Assembly (NCBI GenBank): GCA_000320545.1
Contig: ADNK01002543.1
Location: forward strand, 1-23,286
Length of the DNA stretch: 23,286 bases
From: Bigelowiella natans CCMP2755
Taxonomy: Eukaryota > Cercozoa > Chlorarachniophyceae
Reading direction: 5' to 3'
This document shows positions 9,983 to 18,905 of this stretch, piece after piece. The notes under the pieces are model-generated. The model was not told the DNA's origin. It ran no database searches and was given only the letters and a program-made list of their open reading frames with translations. The position numbers and the translations under genes are program-made. Numbering within the stretch: the stretch's first letter is position 1; each line of letters begins with the position of its first letter.

Positions 9983-11869
9983 TTGTGTGTGCATGGCAGA
10001 ATGTCAGAATGCCAAGCTGGGTTCCGCCGCTCTAGATCGTGTCAGGAGCAGATGTTCAACCTGAGTTCCATTGTTGAAGGCCGGAAACGCCAGGGTCAGA
10101 CCACCTTCCTGGTGTTCATGGATTTGCGCAAGGCTCATGACTGCGTGTGGCGAAAAGGCATGCTGGTGAAGCTGGCAAGAATGGGAATCAAAGGTCGCAT
10201 CTGGAGTCTTTTGGATGCCTCTTTTCACCGCTTTGACCGGTGGGTCAGGACGCCATCCTCCATGCCCGTTGGCGACGTGCCAGACAAGAAACACGTGTTC
10301 TCCTTGCCACGTGGACCACCTCAAGGGGCAGTGGAATCGCCTCTGTGTTTCAGTGTGTTTGTGGAAGATTTGGTCCCAGAGCCACGTCGGCGGGATCTGG
10401 GGGTGCCCACTGCATTCGGCAGAATTGCCATTCTGTTGTTTGCTGATGACACGGTGCTGCTCGCCTCTTCGGTGGCTGAGACACGCATTTTTTTGCAGGT
10501 CGTGGATGCTCACTTCAGAAAGTGGCGTTTGAAACTCAATCCGTCTCCAAAAACGATGTGGATGTGCGTCGGTGCACAACCACCTCTCCGCAGTCGAATG
10601 TCTTCGCTGAAGTTCCACTGCAATGGTCACTGGCTGGAAAGGACCGACTCTTGCACGCACTTGGGAGTCCTCTTCAAGTCTTCTCTGGATTGGAAAGAAC
10701 AGGCTGCTTCCAATGCCCGCAAAGCCCGGCGAGCCCTCTTCGCGATGAAAAGAATGTGCTCAACTGCCGGAGAAAAACTCTCTCCCAGAGCTTTCATCAC
10801 CGTTCACAAGGCCATGGTGCGGCCGCTGATGGAGCGTGCGGCAGCTGTGTGGAGTCCGTCATCACCGGCCCATTCGCTCCGCCTCCTTGAAGGGGTTCAA
10901 AGTGAAGCCATGCGCTGGGCATTGCGTGCGCCTGTGCGCATTCCAGCTGTGGCCATTCGACTGGAATTGGGTCTTCCGTCAATGGCCTCAAGGCTTCAAA
11001 CTCTGACAATGCGGTTCTTCTTGAAGAGTGCATCTTTCACAAAGCGTCTTTGCAGCTCCTTGTGGGATTCTTGCTTCCAACTTGACTTGCTTCCTGCTCG
11101 CTCCATCAAGCGTCTGATCCTTTCGGTTCTCCAAAGTGCTCCTCCCAACCTCTTGGCTTCCAATTCCTTGACGGAATGGGTTGCGGCACGGAACTCTCAA
11201 ACCTCCTCAATTGCATCTCGCGATGCTCGTTTGGTGCGTGCCCAGGTGAGCAGAATGCATTCTCTTCGGCACCTTTTGGAAGTTCGGTCGTGGGAGCCGA
11301 TTTCCAAGCTGCAATTTTGGAGCCAGGGGGAAGTGGGCAAACCGGCCCATCTTCACTGCTCCAAGCACCTCGATGAATGGAACGATGCCCGTGGTGTGTC
11401 CCTCAAATTCCAAGCTCGTTGTGGAGCCTTGTGGTGGCGTCACAACACTGCCAGGTTCTTCGCACTGGAGCAACGTGAGGGCTGGTGCTCCTCGTGCGAT
11501 TCTCACGAAGACACGTCCCTGATGCACCTTTTGTTCTCCTGCCAAGGAACGTGTGACATCAGAGACCGTTTTTGGACCAGGATTCGTCACCTGGTGTCTC
11601 GTCATCAACCTGATGCCAATGATGACGTGGTCACGTTGCGTGCTTTCTCTGCCATGTCTTCCCATGACAAGTTTTGCCTCGCTTTGGGGGCCACATCTGG
11701 TGTCCCTTCGACTGACAAAGAAATCGACAGGGCTTTCCGTCGAACCATTGTCCTGCTTGACACTTTTGCTGCGGTTCGGCATCCAAGATGCCAGCTTCAG
11801 TTCCAACCAATTCACATCTCAACGGCACCATTGATCGGCATCCATGCCAATTTCAGGGGATGCGGCTGA
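9983..11869 (+). CDS. Reverse transcriptase of non-LTR retrotransposon copy 1, N-terminally truncated
   Basis: An intact frame of 628 codons, opening at a TTG (no ATG supported because the copy is truncated). RT motifs in order: QAGFRRSRS (motif 2), FLVFMDLRKAHDCVW (motif A, catalytic Asp), PRGPPQGAVESPLCFSVF (motif B), LLFADDTVLLA (motif C, paired Asp), LKLNPSPKT (motif D) and CTHLGVLF (motif E). The thumb-like region and a C-terminal CCHC finger follow (C-x2-C, then HLLFSC around residues 505-525), a common end of non-LTR ORF2 proteins. All three catalytic aspartates are present. It has no tyrosine at all; the usual AYD of motif A is AHD. The endonuclease and RT motifs 0-1 are missing, so the copy should not be autonomous. 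Because TAA and TAG cannot occur in TpA-free DNA, openness alone is weaker evidence here than usual, but the motif order is decisive. Confidence 0.88.
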   Translation: MCVHGRMSECQAGFRRSRSCQEQMFNLSSIVEGRKRQGQTTFLVFMDLRKAHDCVWRKGMLVKLARMGIKGRIWSLLDASFHRFDRWVRTPSSMPVGDVPDKKHVFSLPRGPPQGAVESPLCFSVFVEDLVPEPRRRDLGVPTAFGRIAILLFADDTVLLASSVAETRIFLQVVDAHFRKWRLKLNPSPKTMWMCVGAQPPLRSRMSSLKFHCNGHWLERTDSCTHLGVLFKSSLDWKEQAASNARKARRALFAMKRMCSTAGEKLSPRAFITVHKAMVRPLMERAAAVWSPSSPAHSLRLLEGVQSEAMRWALRAPVRIPAVAIRLELGLPSMASRLQTLTMRFFLKSASFTKRLCSSLWDSCFQLDLLPARSIKRLILSVLQSAPPNLLASNSLTEWVAARNSQTSSIASRDARLVRAQVSRMHSLRHLLEVRSWEPISKLQFWSQGEVGKPAHLHCSKHLDEWNDARGVSLKFQARCGALWWRHNTARFFALEQREGWCSSCDSHEDTSLMHLLFSCQGTCDIRDRFWTRIRHLVSRHQPDANDDVVTLRAFSAMSSHDKFCLALGATSGVPSTDKEIDRAFRRTIVLLDTFAAVRHPRCQLQFQPIHISTAPLIGIHANFRGCG

Positions 11870-12015
11870 TTTTTTGTGTCTCTCACCAACAGGGTGCTGA
11901 CAAGTCCTTGCAACGAGTGTTGTTGAGGCTCTGCTGCGTGCAAATGCCTGTCTCCCATGTGGTTCTGGCGCGTGTGGTTTTGATCAACGCTTTCTTCATT
12001 GTTCATTGTTCGTTG
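11870..12015 (+). repeat. 3' region of copy 1 with TTCATTG heptamer tail
   Basis: The segment after the RT stop ends in TTCATTG-TTCATTG-TTCGTTG at 11,995-12,015. The same heptamer closes copy 2 at 15,688-15,712, which marks it as the 3' tail of the family, comparable to the short tandem tails of other non-LTR elements. Confidence 0.65.
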
Positions 12016-14684
12016 TGTGGACTCCCTCAGGTTGCAATTTCGGGAATGTGAGCACCTCATCTCATCAGGAGACAGCCGACACACGCCCATGGCAAGTTGC
12101 CTCAGAAGAGATCTCAACAGATCACTTCGCAATGTCAAAAAGCACAGCACCAACGCTTGCCACCGCAAACTCGAGAGCTTTGATGGAGACGCAGCCAGCT
12201 TTTGGTCTCAGGCTCCATTCCGGGAGAAGACTGAAACTGCCCCATCGGCTGTGCACGTCGATGGCGAGCTCAAAGACGGTGCCGCTCTCCTCCAGGGATG
12301 GAGAGGCCACTTTGGAGACCTGGCCTCCACGTGGCCTGCTCTCTCTGATGGTGTCCATCCCTTTGCGTTTGACACCGACTTCAAAAGGCAAGCGGAAACA
12401 GAACTCTCACGCCTTGAGCCAAACTCAGGACCATCCCCACTTGATCATGACTTCACTTGGGAGGAGTTGCAAGCTCAAATTGCCAAGTGGAGGCCAAACA
12501 AAGCGGCAGGTCCTGACGAGCTCCTTCCCATCTTCATCAAAACTGCGGTGACGTGCAGCAATGCCATCGAAGAGTCATCCCTGCCCACCGCCCTCACGGC
12601 CATGGCCAATGCCGCGTTTGACAATTGGCCCACGTGCTGGAGAGAAGGCATGATGGCACCTCTCTTTGAGAGGAAGGGTTCCAACCTGGAGTTCACCAAT
12701 TGCAGGGGTGTCACCTTGCTCAACGCACTCAGCAAGCTGGTGTCAGGTGCTGCAACGACGAGAGTTTGCGAATGTCTGGAAAGTGACAACTGTTTCGCTG
12801 AGGAACAAGGTGGGTTCAGAAGGAATCGCGGCACCGACTTCCACATCTTTGACCCACACCAAGCACTTTGCCTCCGCAAGGCCCAAAACCTGGGTTCCAT
12901 GGTTGCCTTCATTGACCCACGAAAAGCCCACGATGAAGTTTGGATCCAAGGCCTGCGAGTTGAACAGCTGAGAAGTGGCGTGACAGGTGGGATGTGCAAC
13001 CTCTTTGAGAACACGTTGGCCTCCCAGTCACGCAGGGTTGGATCCCCGACGGACCAATCGCCAAGCCAACCCTTTCACGTCGACCAAGGTCTCCCTCAAG
13101 GTGCCCCTGAATCACCGGTTCTGTTTGCTCTGTTTGCAAGTGACCTCATGGAACGACTGAAACAGCGTGGTTGCGGTGTTCAGTTTGCAAACACCCGCAG
13201 ACCAGGACTCTTCTTTGCTGATGACATTGCCCCAATGGCTGCTGCACCTTTTGACGTGAAGCTAGCTAGCCCTTGATGTGACGTCCCAATGGTGTGGAAA
13301 ATGGCGACTCAAAGCCAATGGAGACAAGTCTGGCATCACGATTGTTGGTCCTTCTTCTCTTGAACGCGAATGCTCACAGCTCCAATTTGGATGCTGTGGC
13401 GAATTGATTCGCGTGGTGAACCACTGTCGCCATCCAGGTGTCACTTTCCAAAGCTCTTCATCGTTCCATGGGCACATCGTGGACACAGCAAAAGTGGCGA
13501 AGCGAGCCACCGGCAGGCTCAACTGCTGCTTTGCTGGGCACTCAGGCCTCCGACCCAGAACACGGATTCATCTCTGGAATGCTCTCGTCCGCCCCATTCT
13601 TGAACGTGGTGTGGGACTGGTTTCTCCCATCTCACCACAATGCCTTGAAAACCAGCTGCAGAGTGTCCAGACACAGTTCCCAAGAGAGACTCTCAGAGCC
13701 CGTGACCAACCCTTGCACTTCCCATTGTCCGAACGTGGCCAGGAAGATCCACAGGCCCGTTGGGACAAGTCTCTTGTGAGTCTTTTGAACAGGATGCACC
13801 AGCAAACTGATGAATCTGTGTCAAAGGATTTGTCATTCCCAGCCTTGGATCAGGTTGATGCTCTTCGTTCAAGTTGGGGTCGTGATGCCAGGTCTGTTCT
13901 TCACCGCATCATTGGTTGCAACCAACCTGCTCGTGGTTTTGATGAGCCAAAAAACCCAGACCAGACCCATCCAAAACTTGTTGACCTTGACCCAAACCGA
14001 AGAGTTGGGACTCGTCCATCCACCAATGAGAATTTGCGTCGTGGCTTTTGCTTGTCCATCAAACCCGATGCCCCCATCTCTGAATCCAGAGCTTGGGCAA
14101 AGAGCCAAATTGGGAGGCCAGCTTCCAGGTCTTTTGAGCATCACCTTGATGATTGGTGTGACAACTCAGGAGTGTTGCTGAAACTCCAGTTCCGTGCTGG
14201 GACTTGCGAAACCAGAGAGTGCAGGGCTGAGACTTGCAATCTGCCCCCCTCTTCTTTGGTTTGTCCTCTTTGCAATGATGAAGTTGTTCAAAGTGTCAAC
14301 CACCTCATCCATCATTGCACTCACTCAAGTGCTGCGAGAAACAAACTTTTTTCGAGTGTGAGAGCAGCTCTGGGCCCAGCTTCTCCTGCCTGCTCTTCGT
14401 TCTTTGATGCTCCTGACTCTTTCAAAACCAAAGTTTTGCTGGGTGCTCCTTCGGAAGATCTGAACATGGATCGCCGTGCAGACGTTGCGTTTGGGAAGTT
14501 CCTCATTGGAGTTGATGCTTTGCGCCATCGCCACATTGCTGCCAGTTGCAGTGCCTCACAATGGCACACAGCCAAAAAAAGGCGCGAAGCAGCAATGGGC
14601 GGGGAGTTTGGTCACCTCCCACCCCTGAACCACACTCCTGGTCTCCGGTGGGATGGACAGACGTGTCGCCCCAGCCACCGGTGA
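11999..14684 (+). pseudogene. Reverse transcriptase of non-LTR retrotransposon copy 2, with +1 frameshift
   Basis: The first frame ends at TGA 13274-13276; the second is open from 13,278 to TGA 14682-14684. Part 1 has a pre-RT region (SFWSQAPF, LLQGWRGHFGDL), KWRPNKAAGPDELLP (motif 0, about residue 163), WREGMMAPLFERKGS (motif 1), EEQGGFRRNRGTD (motif 2), VAFIDPRKAHDEVW (motif A), QGLPQGAPESPVLFALF (motif B) and LFFADDIAPMA (motif C). Part 2 continues with QWCGKWRLKANGDKSG (motif D), the thumb region and a CCHC finger (CPLCNDEVVQSVNHLIHHC). The break falls between motifs C and D and is explained by an extra CTAG at 13,262-13,269. The frame contains no tyrosine. The usual AYD is AHD, as in copy 1. 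The codons before about 12,050 may belong to copy 1's tail rather than to this protein. Confidence 0.85.
13261..13276 (+). other. CTAG duplication causing the RT frameshift
   Basis: The sequence GCTAGCTAGCCCTTGA contains CTAG twice in tandem. Removing one four-base unit puts motifs C and D in one frame with residues usual for this RT region. The duplication therefore looks like the disabling change. These are also two of the rare TpA steps in the island. Confidence 0.7.
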
Positions 14685-15030
14685 CTCGGCGGCCTGAGGA
14701 AGGATGTGTGGATCTGCACTCAAGATTCAAAGTTGCATTCGAAAAATTGGCACGATGCGGTCATGGGCGGGGGGTTTGGTCACCTCCCACCCCTGAACCA
14801 CATTCCTGGTCACCGGTGGGGCAGACAGACTTGTCGCCCCAGCCACTGGTGACTCGGTAGCCAAGTGAAGGATGCATGGGTGTGCATGCAAGATTTGAAG
14901 TTGCATTCGCCGAAGTGGCAATGGGCGGGGGTTTTTCGGTCACGAGGGTGGCTTTTCCCCTCATCCCTGCACCACATTCCTGTTCACCGGTGGGGCTGGC
15001 CACCGGCGAATTGGCTGCCAAGTGAAGGAT
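14597..15030 (+). repeat. Three ~160-bp tandem repeats in the 3' part of copy 2
   Basis: Copies start at GGGCGGGG positions 14,597, 14,765 and 14,923. Copies 1 and 2 share long near-identical stretches (for example TTTGGTCACCTCCCACCCC); copy 3 is more diverged and partly deleted. The RT stop codon lies within copy 1. Each of the first two copies contains an imperfect hairpin (in copy 2, GTCACCGGTGGGGC at 14,809-14,822 pairs with 14,836-14,853). Structured 3' ends can be recognised by the element's own RT, so this may be the RT binding region; this is an inference. Confidence 0.75.
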
Positions 15031-15072
15031 TTTCGGATCTGTGTCTGAGATTCATCCCGGATGAATCCCGTC

Positions 15073-15332
15073 AGGATGAAGGTGTCCTCCTCAAACTTCA
15101 TGCCCTCCAGGCAATGTCTCCATTGGGCCGGGGATGTTGTGGTTGGCGTGAAGCTGGTGCTTCCAATTGCAATGATGGGGGCCATGTCTCCGCAAAAGCC
15201 GGGGATGTTGTCGCCATTGTGAAGCTCGTTGTCCAAGTGGACCAGGAAGGATGAATGCATCCTCCATCTTCATGCCTTCCAGTGAGGGCAATGTCTCCGC
15301 AAAAGCCGGGGATGTTGTGGTGGGCATGAAGA
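15073..15332 (+). repeat. Second set of direct repeats in the 3' part of copy 2
   Basis: A ~42-bp unit around GCCGGGGATGTTGT occurs at 15,113-15,153, 15,183-15,224 and 15,290-15,332. The first and third are preceded by a further shared stretch (AGGATGAA ... CTTCATGCC), making a larger ~80-bp repeat. No reading frame is preserved across them. Confidence 0.7.
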
Positions 15333-15687
15333 GGACCATGAAAGTGTGGTCCTTGGGATTGTTCGCTGGGATTCGCAGGTGTGGTGTTCTTGCTTGGTGA
15401 TCTCCAAGCACGAGCAAACCATCACGGCTTGATTTGGGGATGCGTGGTCCTGAAGTCGGCAAAGATCAGACACAAGAGACAATGAAACTGGGATCGGAGG
15501 AGTGGCCACAATGCCATTCTTGGATCCTTTTTCTTTCACTTCATGCATGAGCCAACACTTGTTCGCAGCGAACGTTGCAGCATTGTCATGGCGTCATGCC
15601 CAAAATTGGACCTCGCTGGGTTCAGCTCGAGGCACTGCGTTTCGCACACTGCAAGTGTCTTGTCACACTTTGGAAGTGCAGTTCATC

Positions 15688-15712
15688 ATCATTGTTCATT
15701 GTTCATTGTTCA
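15688..15712 (+). repeat. TTCATTG heptamer tail of copy 2
   Basis: ATCATTG-TTCATTG-TTCATTG-TTCA, matching the tail at 11,995-12,015. It marks the probable 3' end of copy 2. Confidence 0.65.
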
Positions 15713-16574
15713 CGTCCTGAGGCCGTGTCAACAGCAACTCCATCGCTTCCAGAAATGACCACTCCAAAGTTCCAAAATTGAACGTTTCCGCGCCAAAAAA
15801 GAGTTTTTTTTGGTGATTTTGACATCGTGGTGATCCCTCCGTCTCCGCCCCAATTGCTCCGCCCCCCTCCCTCCCATCACCACCACATCGCGCTCTGGCG
15901 TTCCCACTGCACACCATGAAAAATCACATGCAAGTTCGTGATCCTCACGAGCACAATTGGGCAACAGCCGCCCAGTGAACGTCAAGCGCAAGCGCCGACG
16001 ATGCCACGTGTGCCGCTCAGGCGCACTCGCCGCCAGCTGCGCACCGCTCAATCAATGAGGTTGCTGTGGCACGTGACATCCTCAAGCCATCTTGAGGACC
16101 ACCAACCTTCACACTCACTTCTCACGCAGCGTGGCATGCAAGCTGGCAAGCTCAGCTTCAGCACACGCATGTGATTCCTGAATTTTTTCTTCAAAAACCA
16201 CTCACAAAGCCTGGAAGTGCCTGGTGAAATTGTCCAAAACGTGTGCGCATCATTTTTTCTGTGCGCACACCTGCTAGGTCATCACCAGATGCGATGAATG
16301 CTGTGCACGTGGTGGTGCGCGCGTTGCACGTGCACAAGGGGGGTTCACTCCCAAGGGTTTTGGTCCGTGTCATGCTCGGCGGTTTTGCCCCGGCGTCAGC
16401 CGGGAAAAATTTTTCGATTTCACCCAAAAAAATGCAAACTTTGTTCAAATTCCTCAAGACTCATCCACAAAACATCCAGTGAAATTGCCCAAACATCGGC
16501 TTCCAAGAATTCTCGAGAATTCATCGTCCCAACCAACTTGCCCTTCATTTCCTGTCCACCTCCAACCCACCCTG
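15713..16574. other. Non-coding spacer before the transposase-like gene
   Basis: About 860 bases without a supportable gene. It has no TpA except CTAG at 16,274. A 78-codon frame at 15,938-16,174 has no recognisable features and is likely chance in DNA where only TGA can stop. The region holds a hairpin at 16,241-16,270 and several CACGTG-type palindromes. It could contain the 5' end and promoter of the transposase-like element; no terminal inverted repeat was found. Confidence 0.4.
16241..16270. other. Hairpin GTGTGCGCA / TGCGCACAC
   Basis: A perfect 9-bp inverted repeat (16,241-16,249 and 16,262-16,270) around a T-rich 12-base loop, in the spacer. It could be a terminator-like or transposase-recognised structure; function unknown. 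Confidence 0.5.
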
Positions 16575-16886
16575 ATGGATGAATCTGGCTGGGCAATTGA
16601 CACAGGGAAACACGTTCGTGTGCATTGGAGGCATGATGGCCAGGTGAAGTGTTGGACCTGTGTTGTGGGAGAGCAGAAAGGAGCATCATTCTCTGTGCGT
16701 GAGGTGAGAGGTGATTCTTTTCCTTGGGGCGGTGACAATGAAATCCTTTCGCCCAAACAAGACGAATGGAAATTTGTGAGGCGGACTTGCATCGAAGATG
16801 CTGTGAAGGACATGTGCAGTGCCTGCTCGGATGGTTCCAGAGGGCGTTGTTCACGTGAAGCCATGGAGCATGACCCACAGGACATG
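16575..16886 (+). CDS. Transposase-like gene, exon 1
   Basis: ATG at 16575 and 104 codons to donor ATG|GTGAGT. The protein starts MDESGWAIDTGKHVRVHW and has several cysteines (VKCWTCVVGEQ, CIEDAVKDMCSAC), suggesting a small metal-binding or DNA-binding domain; no named family is recognised. The same frame is open upstream to 16479 without another ATG, so this ATG is the likely start. The following 46-bp intron holds a TG repeat and ends TTGACAG. Confidence 0.55.
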
Positions 16887-16894
16887 GTGAGTGG

Positions 16895-16914
16895 TGTGTG
16901 TGTGTGTGTGTGTG
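16895..16914. repeat. (GT)n microsatellite in an intron
   Basis: Ten GT units just after the donor of the first exon of the transposase-like gene. Confidence 0.8.
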
Positions 16915-16932
16915 CATGTGTGATCTTGACAG

Positions 16933-17341
16933 CCATCATTTGAACAAACGCATTCGAATCAGAAGGGAGTCGCCACTGAAAACAACAGAAGTGTGGAGGG
17001 CATGAGCTTGGACTGGGTCGCTCCTTGTGAATCAAATGAGAGTTGTCACAACCAGAAGGCCAGCAGACCACCTTCAGAATGGTGATTCTCCAGTTTGTTT
17101 GCGAAAGATTTGTGTGCAATTTGTGTTTTGGTTTTGGCAGGTGTCCGTGTTGTCAGAAGAAAAGCAGGAAGCTCAGATGCTTGCATGTCACGTCTCACAA
17201 GGCATCAACTGACAGAAAGAAACGATTGAATCCCCGGAGGACTGCTGCTGCAACTTTGAAATCACATTCACATGATCATGGCAGCATGCATTCATCACAC
17301 AACATCAAAATCGCTTTCCAATTGTCATTGTCAACCACATG
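16933..17341 (+). CDS. Transposase-like gene, exons 2-3
   Basis: Exon 2 (16933-17081) is in phase with exon 1 and ends at donor TG|GTGATT. Exon 3 begins after TTTTGGCAG at 17,141, completing a Trp codon and reading CPCCQKKSRKLRCLHVTSHK, then a basic stretch. The C-x-C-C ... C ... H pattern suggests a zinc finger. The frame meets TGA at 17,340-17,342, so a donor must lie before it or the copy is broken here. Confidence 0.45.
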
Positions 17342-17449
17342 ATGGACACAGCAATGTCACGTGTGCAGTGTGTGTGTGGTGTCACATGTCCATGATGACA
17401 CAGCAATGTCATGCGTGTGGTGCATGCATGGTGTTGCGTGTCCATGATC

Positions 17450-17453
<4 letters not shown>

Positions 17454-17488
<35 letters not shown>
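17454..17488. repeat. (CA)n microsatellite in an intron
   Basis: About 17 CA units before the exon at 17,514. Inside the island only CA/TG arrays occur, never TA arrays. Confidence 0.9.
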
Positions 17489-17489
<1 letters not shown>

Positions 17490-17513
17490 AACCGCTGCAC
17501 GCATCAACATCAG

Positions 17514-17638
17514 ATGTGGAATTTGAAAGCAGAAAAAAACACCGTCGCAAGTGTGACTTGAGAAGGAAGCAATTGCGCCTGTTGGAAGAACTGGACGACC
17601 CCGGCACTGTGCATGCGGGCACATTTTCACACACACAG
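17514..17638 (+). CDS. Transposase-like gene, exon 4
   Basis: It starts after a (CA)n tract and AACATCAG and ends CAG|GTGGAC. It encodes a basic, charged stretch (ESRKKHRRKCDLRRKQLRLL) and is in phase 0 with the exon starting at 17,700 after TTTTTGTTTCAG. Its upstream partner is unresolved. Confidence 0.45.
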
Positions 17639-17699
17639 GTGGACAAATTGACACATCCAACAATCATTTCGTTGTGGATGATTTTTTTTTTTGTTTCAG

Positions 17700-18905
17700 A
17701 CCCGAGAAAGGGTGAACGGTTGCCATTGGAAACTGATCAGCAAACCAAAAACATCAGTGGTCGACTGCTTGGAGGAGCATCATCCCAATGAAATCAAACA
17801 CAGGGCGGAAGATGAAAGGTTTGTGTGCACAACCTGTGATTCAGACATGAGTTCTGATCCGCGAGGACTGTTGCAAAGAGCAACATTTCATCTGCGCAGT
17901 TCTGGTTGCAAACGCGTGGAAGGCAAGAAGAAAGAGAGTCAGAGAGCCATGTCTTTCTTTCGAAGAGCTGGTTTCAAACTGAAAGTTCCAGGACCGTCAT
18001 TTGTGAAACCCATGATCCACATTGATCCAAATTTGGCATGCAAAGGCTTTTGGTTCGAGGAAGTGGTGACAGGAAAGCACACGTGCGACCCATCAATGTT
18101 GCTCGACAGCGTTCCGCATCCCGGCGACAACTGTCATCCGGTTGAAGGCCAGCGTTTTGAAGTCATCGGAGCGGACGGAAAGAAAGTGAGCATGGCCGGA
18201 ACATTCATGCATGAAAACTGCAATGGATTCTGCTTGAATGCAGAAGAGATCGGTCCTTCAAAGCATTGGATGTGCGGACACTGTGAACGCACACCCAGAG
18301 ATGATGTTTTTCAGAAAAGGTTGAAGAGGGCCAGTCAATCTCATTTGAAAGACCGGTCGAAGATTGACACAAAACGTCTGAGAAGAAGTCAGCTGGTGGA
18401 CAGGTTGAGAACATCATCGTCGAAATTGAGGAAGGAGAGAGGCATCCACTCCTGGACCAGGTTCACATTTGCGGAATCGAGATGCAAACACAAAAAACAG
18501 AGAGATGATGCAGCGGAAGCCAAAGCGAACTTGAAGAAAGGGAATGTGCATGGACTGATGGAGAACACAAAGAGGCTGTCATTGGAAGGAGCCTTCAAGA
18601 AGAGGAAGGTGCTCCACAACTACTTGATGGACACCATTGGCCTAGCTGTTCGACAAATGGACTCGGATGATTCTGGTGATGCCAAGTTGATGCGTGGGGT
18701 GAGACATCACAAGAGCACCAAAAGATTGTTCATGGCGTTGCAGCTGCAGAACGGCCCCAAGTCTGTTGATCTGATCAGGGCTGATCTGGGAGCGATTTCG
18801 AGCTGCAGCATCAAAAAATCACTTCGCGAGAGAGAAAAACATTTCGTCATGAAGGGCCTGTCAACAGACAATTTACAATGCATGCATGGCATTACATGTC
18901 TATGA
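17700..18905 (+). pseudogene. Transposase-like gene, exon 5 up to the in-frame TGA
   Basis: About 401 codons. The N-terminal part has a Cys/His region (RFVCTTCDSDMSS, then HLRSSGC), and a second one (HENCNGFCL ... HWMCGHCERTP) that could bind zinc, followed by a Lys/Arg-rich stretch. Near the end comes LFMALQLQNGPKSVDLIRAD, which resembles the segment preceding the catalytic core in P-element- or THAP-type transposases. It holds the only tyrosine of the whole island (codon TAC at 18,621). The frame stops at TGA 18903-18905, directly next to a cluster of three TpA, and continues in the same frame after it. Confidence 0.55.

Larger units (their letters stand above)
9983..12015 (+). mobile_element. 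Non-LTR retrotransposon copy 1 (5'-truncated)
   Basis: It begins inside the RT domain (the QAGFRRSRS motif at about 10,010) with no endonuclease or upstream RT motifs, as expected from incomplete reverse transcription. It ends with two TTCATTG heptamers and one variant (11,995-12,015). Copy 2 follows directly in the same orientation. The exact 5' border is uncertain, between about 9,904 and 9,999; no target-site duplication was identified. Confidence 0.7.
12016..15712 (+). mobile_element. Non-LTR retrotransposon copy 2 (lacks endonuclease, frameshifted)
   Basis: It lies head-to-tail behind the tail of copy 1 and ends in its own TTCATTG tail. It contains the complete RT domain, a C-terminal finger, and a long 3' region with two sets of direct repeats. 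The 5' part coding for an endonuclease is absent. It differs strongly from copy 1 in protein sequence, so these are two related families or old lineages, not a recent duplication. The 5' border lies between 12,016 and about 12,060. Confidence 0.65.

Noticed and set aside
10004-10660. Long minus-strand frames inside the RT and transposase regions (218, 202 and 179 codons)
   Set aside because: They lie opposite genuine RT or transposase frames and show no motifs. With TAA and TAG absent, long chance frames are expected.
13261-13270. Reading the CTAG duplication as a laboratory NheI fill-in scar
   Set aside because: GCTAGCTAGC is what such a scar would look like, but an assembled genomic repeat is unlikely to have been cut and religated; natural duplication is simpler.
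15938-16174. 78-codon plus-strand frame in the spacer
   Set aside because: Start to stop only, no motif, Arg/Ser-rich, in TpA-free DNA where only TGA stops; the neighbouring sequence is non-coding.
16507-16522. Perfect 16-bp palindrome GAATTCTCGAGAATTC (EcoRI-XhoI-EcoRI order)
   Set aside because: It looks like a cloning linker, but no vector sequence flanks it and the surrounding TpA-free composition is continuous. Probably chance.
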